Origin: Acidobacteriota bacterium
Lineage (GTDB): Bacteria > Acidobacteriota > Terriglobia > Terriglobales > Acidobacteriaceae
Assembly (NCBI GenBank): GCA_021792795.1
Contig: JAJYUB010000014.1
Location: forward strand, 1-64,000
Direction of reading: 5' to 3'
DNA length: 64,000 nt
A model generated the notes under the pieces. The model was given only the letters and a program-made list of their open reading frames with translations. It made no database searches and had not been told where the DNA came from. This document shows positions 62,968 through 64,000 of the stretch, piece by piece. How positions within the stretch are numbered: the stretch's first letter is position 1; every line of letters starts with the position of its first letter. Both the position numbers and the translations under genes were made by a program.

Positions 62968-62996
62968 TTGGATCGATCGTCAGGGCTCGTTATACT
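62968..62996 (+). promoter_or_regulatory. sigma-70 promoter of msrA
   Basis: TTGGAT (62968-62973), 17-base spacer and TATACT (62991-62996), 42 bases before the msrA ATG: a good match to the consensus. Confidence 0.65.
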
Positions 62997-63038
62997 GGGG
63001 GTAAGAGCGGGAGTTTCGCTGCAATCGCGGGGTGAACC

Positions 63039-63509
63039 ATGGAAAAAGCGACATTTGGTGCGGGATGTTTCTGGGGTGTGCAGGCGGCGTTCGATCGGAT
63101 TCCCGGTGTAGTAGAAACGGCCGTCGGGTATGAGGGCGGCACGTTGGAAAAGCCCAGCTATCATGATGTTTGCACAGACAGGACCGGTCACGCGGAAGTT
63201 TTGCAAATCACATTTGATCCTGCGCGCGTGAGTTATCGACAACTGTTGGACGCGTTCTTCGCGGAGCATAATCCGACGCAACTGAATCGGCAGGGTCCGG
63301 ACTGCGGAACGCAATACCGCTCGGCGATTTTTTATCACTCGCCGGAGCAGCAACAGGCGGCGAACGCGACCATCGCGCGGCTGACTGCGGAGCGCAGATT
63401 TTCAAAGCCCATCGTCACGCAGGTAGTGCCGGCGGAGACGTTTTGGCGGGCGGAAGAATATCACCAGAAGTATCTGGAAAAGCGCGGCGCTACCATCTGC
63501 CACATTTAA
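63039..63509 (+). CDS. msrA: peptide methionine sulfoxide reductase A
   Basis: Reduces the S-epimer of methionine sulfoxide in proteins. The catalytic motif GAGCFWG (Cys10) and GYEGG, with YHDVCTDRTGHAE and QLNRQGPDCGTQYRSAIF, are typical. At 156 residues it is a short form: only one further Cys follows at the very C-terminus (ATICHI), a possible resolving residue. It has its own promoter. Its last 4 bases overlap the convergent neighbouring gene. Confidence 0.95.
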   Translation: MEKATFGAGCFWGVQAAFDRIPGVVETAVGYEGGTLEKPSYHDVCTDRTGHAEVLQITFDPARVSYRQLLDAFFAEHNPTQLNRQGPDCGTQYRSAIFYHSPEQQQAANATIARLTAERRFSKPIVTQVVPAETFWRAEEYHQKYLEKRGATICHI

Positions 63510-64000
63510 TTTCCAGTTGAGCTGGATTGAGGCATCAGGCCGACGAATGCCAACACGGTGGCGGGCATCAGCGCGAAGGCGAAGGGCAGGAAGATGCGCA
63601 CTTCATCCAGCAGCCCTACCGTCGCCCACAGAGGCAAATACAGCAAGGAACTGACCAGTAGCATTGTCGTCACCGCGTCTGGGAGGTACCTTTTCCCGGC
63701 AATCAAACCCAGCAGCAACCAGAATGGAAGCGTCGCCAGCAGCATGGTGGCCCACATTTCCGGCTTCAGGTTGTTCATCAATTGGAACACGCCTTCGGGG
63801 CCGTAGCGCGCGTTCGGAAATCGCACCAGCATAAGATACAACTGCACGCAGCCTGCGGCCAATGCGGCCAGCAGACTGGTTGCCGCCTGCCATGACCTTC
63901 CCAGCGGAACAGCTTTTTTGTTGAAGAGGACGGCCAGAAAAAACCCTGTATGCAGCACCACCGCAACATCCGCCCGGACGAGTCCCTGAATGCAGCCCAG
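63506..64000 (-). CDS. hypothetical polytopic membrane protein, N-terminus beyond the window
   Basis: The frame is open from the stop at 63506 to the right edge (165 codons), so the gene starts outside. The visible part has at least four hydrophobic segments (HTGFFLAVLF, AATSLLAALAAGCVQLYLML, MWATMLLATLPFWLLLGLIAG, LLLVSSLLYLPLWATVGLLDEV). The phrases RYGPEGVFQLMNN and LPLWATVGLLDEVRIFLPF resemble a family of acidobacterial membrane proteins of unknown function. A GTG within the visible part could serve as start but would cut a hydrophobic stretch. Confidence 0.6.
   Translation of the reverse strand: MGCIQGLVRADVAVVLHTGFFLAVLFNKKAVPLGRSWQAATSLLAALAAGCVQLYLMLVRFPNARYGPEGVFQLMNNLKPEMWATMLLATLPFWLLLGLIAGKRYLPDAVTTMLLVSSLLYLPLWATVGLLDEVRIFLPFAFALMPATVLAFVGLMPQSSSTGN

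Overview
The window looks like a chromosomal segment of a Gram-negative, GC-rich bacterium, most likely Acidobacteriota (class Terriglobia). I infer this from gene content, not from a database search: two KDO/LPS genes (kdsA, kdsB), a fused AroD-AroE protein, a quinoprotein dehydrogenase next to a c-type cytochrome and a ThuA protein, a CHAT-TPR protein with an ECF-type sigma factor, and a hydrogenase-4-like complex without nickel ligands. No rRNA or CRISPR array is visible. One tRNA (Met, anticodon CAT) is present.

Layout. 1-1.0 kb: an IS3-type element that has cut a membrane-protein gene, of which only the C-terminal end remains. 1.0-6.4 kb: two small unknown genes, a methylmalonyl-CoA mutase catalytic subunit, a DUF4230-type protein, kdsA, and a secreted Gly/Pro-rich protein. 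6.5-7.9 kb: a decayed ISNCY-like element with doubled end repeats. 8.1-17.5 kb: shikimate bifunctional enzyme with a coupled membrane protein, M3 oligopeptidase, PAS histidine kinase, secreted esterase-like hydrolase, FprA-like flavoprotein, LTXXQ-type periplasmic protein. 17.7-20.1 kb: a CsoR/RcnR-type repressor diverging from an NRAMP-related transporter that is flanked by two small genes. 20.1-22.5 kb: BlaI/BlaR1 pair with a two-site operator. 22.7-29.7 kb: sigma factor with fused zinc finger, then a TolC-MFP-RND-DUF2892 efflux operon ending at a clear terminator.

30-33.6 kb: ThuA-like protein, diheme cytochrome c and PQQ-type dehydrogenase, a probable periplasmic oxidation unit. 33.7-41.3 kb (minus strand): a six-subunit complex related to hydrogenase 4 and complex I, headed by an ArsR-type regulator. 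The large subunit lacks the NiFe cysteines while the small subunit keeps its Fe-S cysteines, so it matches the poorly understood Ehr (energy-converting hydrogenase-related) group. 41.4-45.5 kb: tRNA-Met, a Tat-exported GH63-like glycosidase and the wreck of a Ser/Thr kinase gene. 45.5-50.6 kb: CHAT-TPR protein, sigma factor, membrane anti-sigma-like protein and terminator, a candidate signalling or cell-death module. 50.7-64 kb: mostly housekeeping: kdsB, a beta-barrel-like protein, sucC-sucD-ndk, trpD, a SIMPL protein, a hexapeptide-like protein, an M50 protease, trpS-scpA-scpB-rluB-type synthase, msrA, and a membrane protein running off the right edge.

Most operons are tightly packed with 4-base ATGA overlaps (the efflux operon, the Ehr complex, trpS-scpA, scpB-pseudouridine synthase). 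Several starts are TTG or GTG behind strong Shine-Dalgarno sequences.
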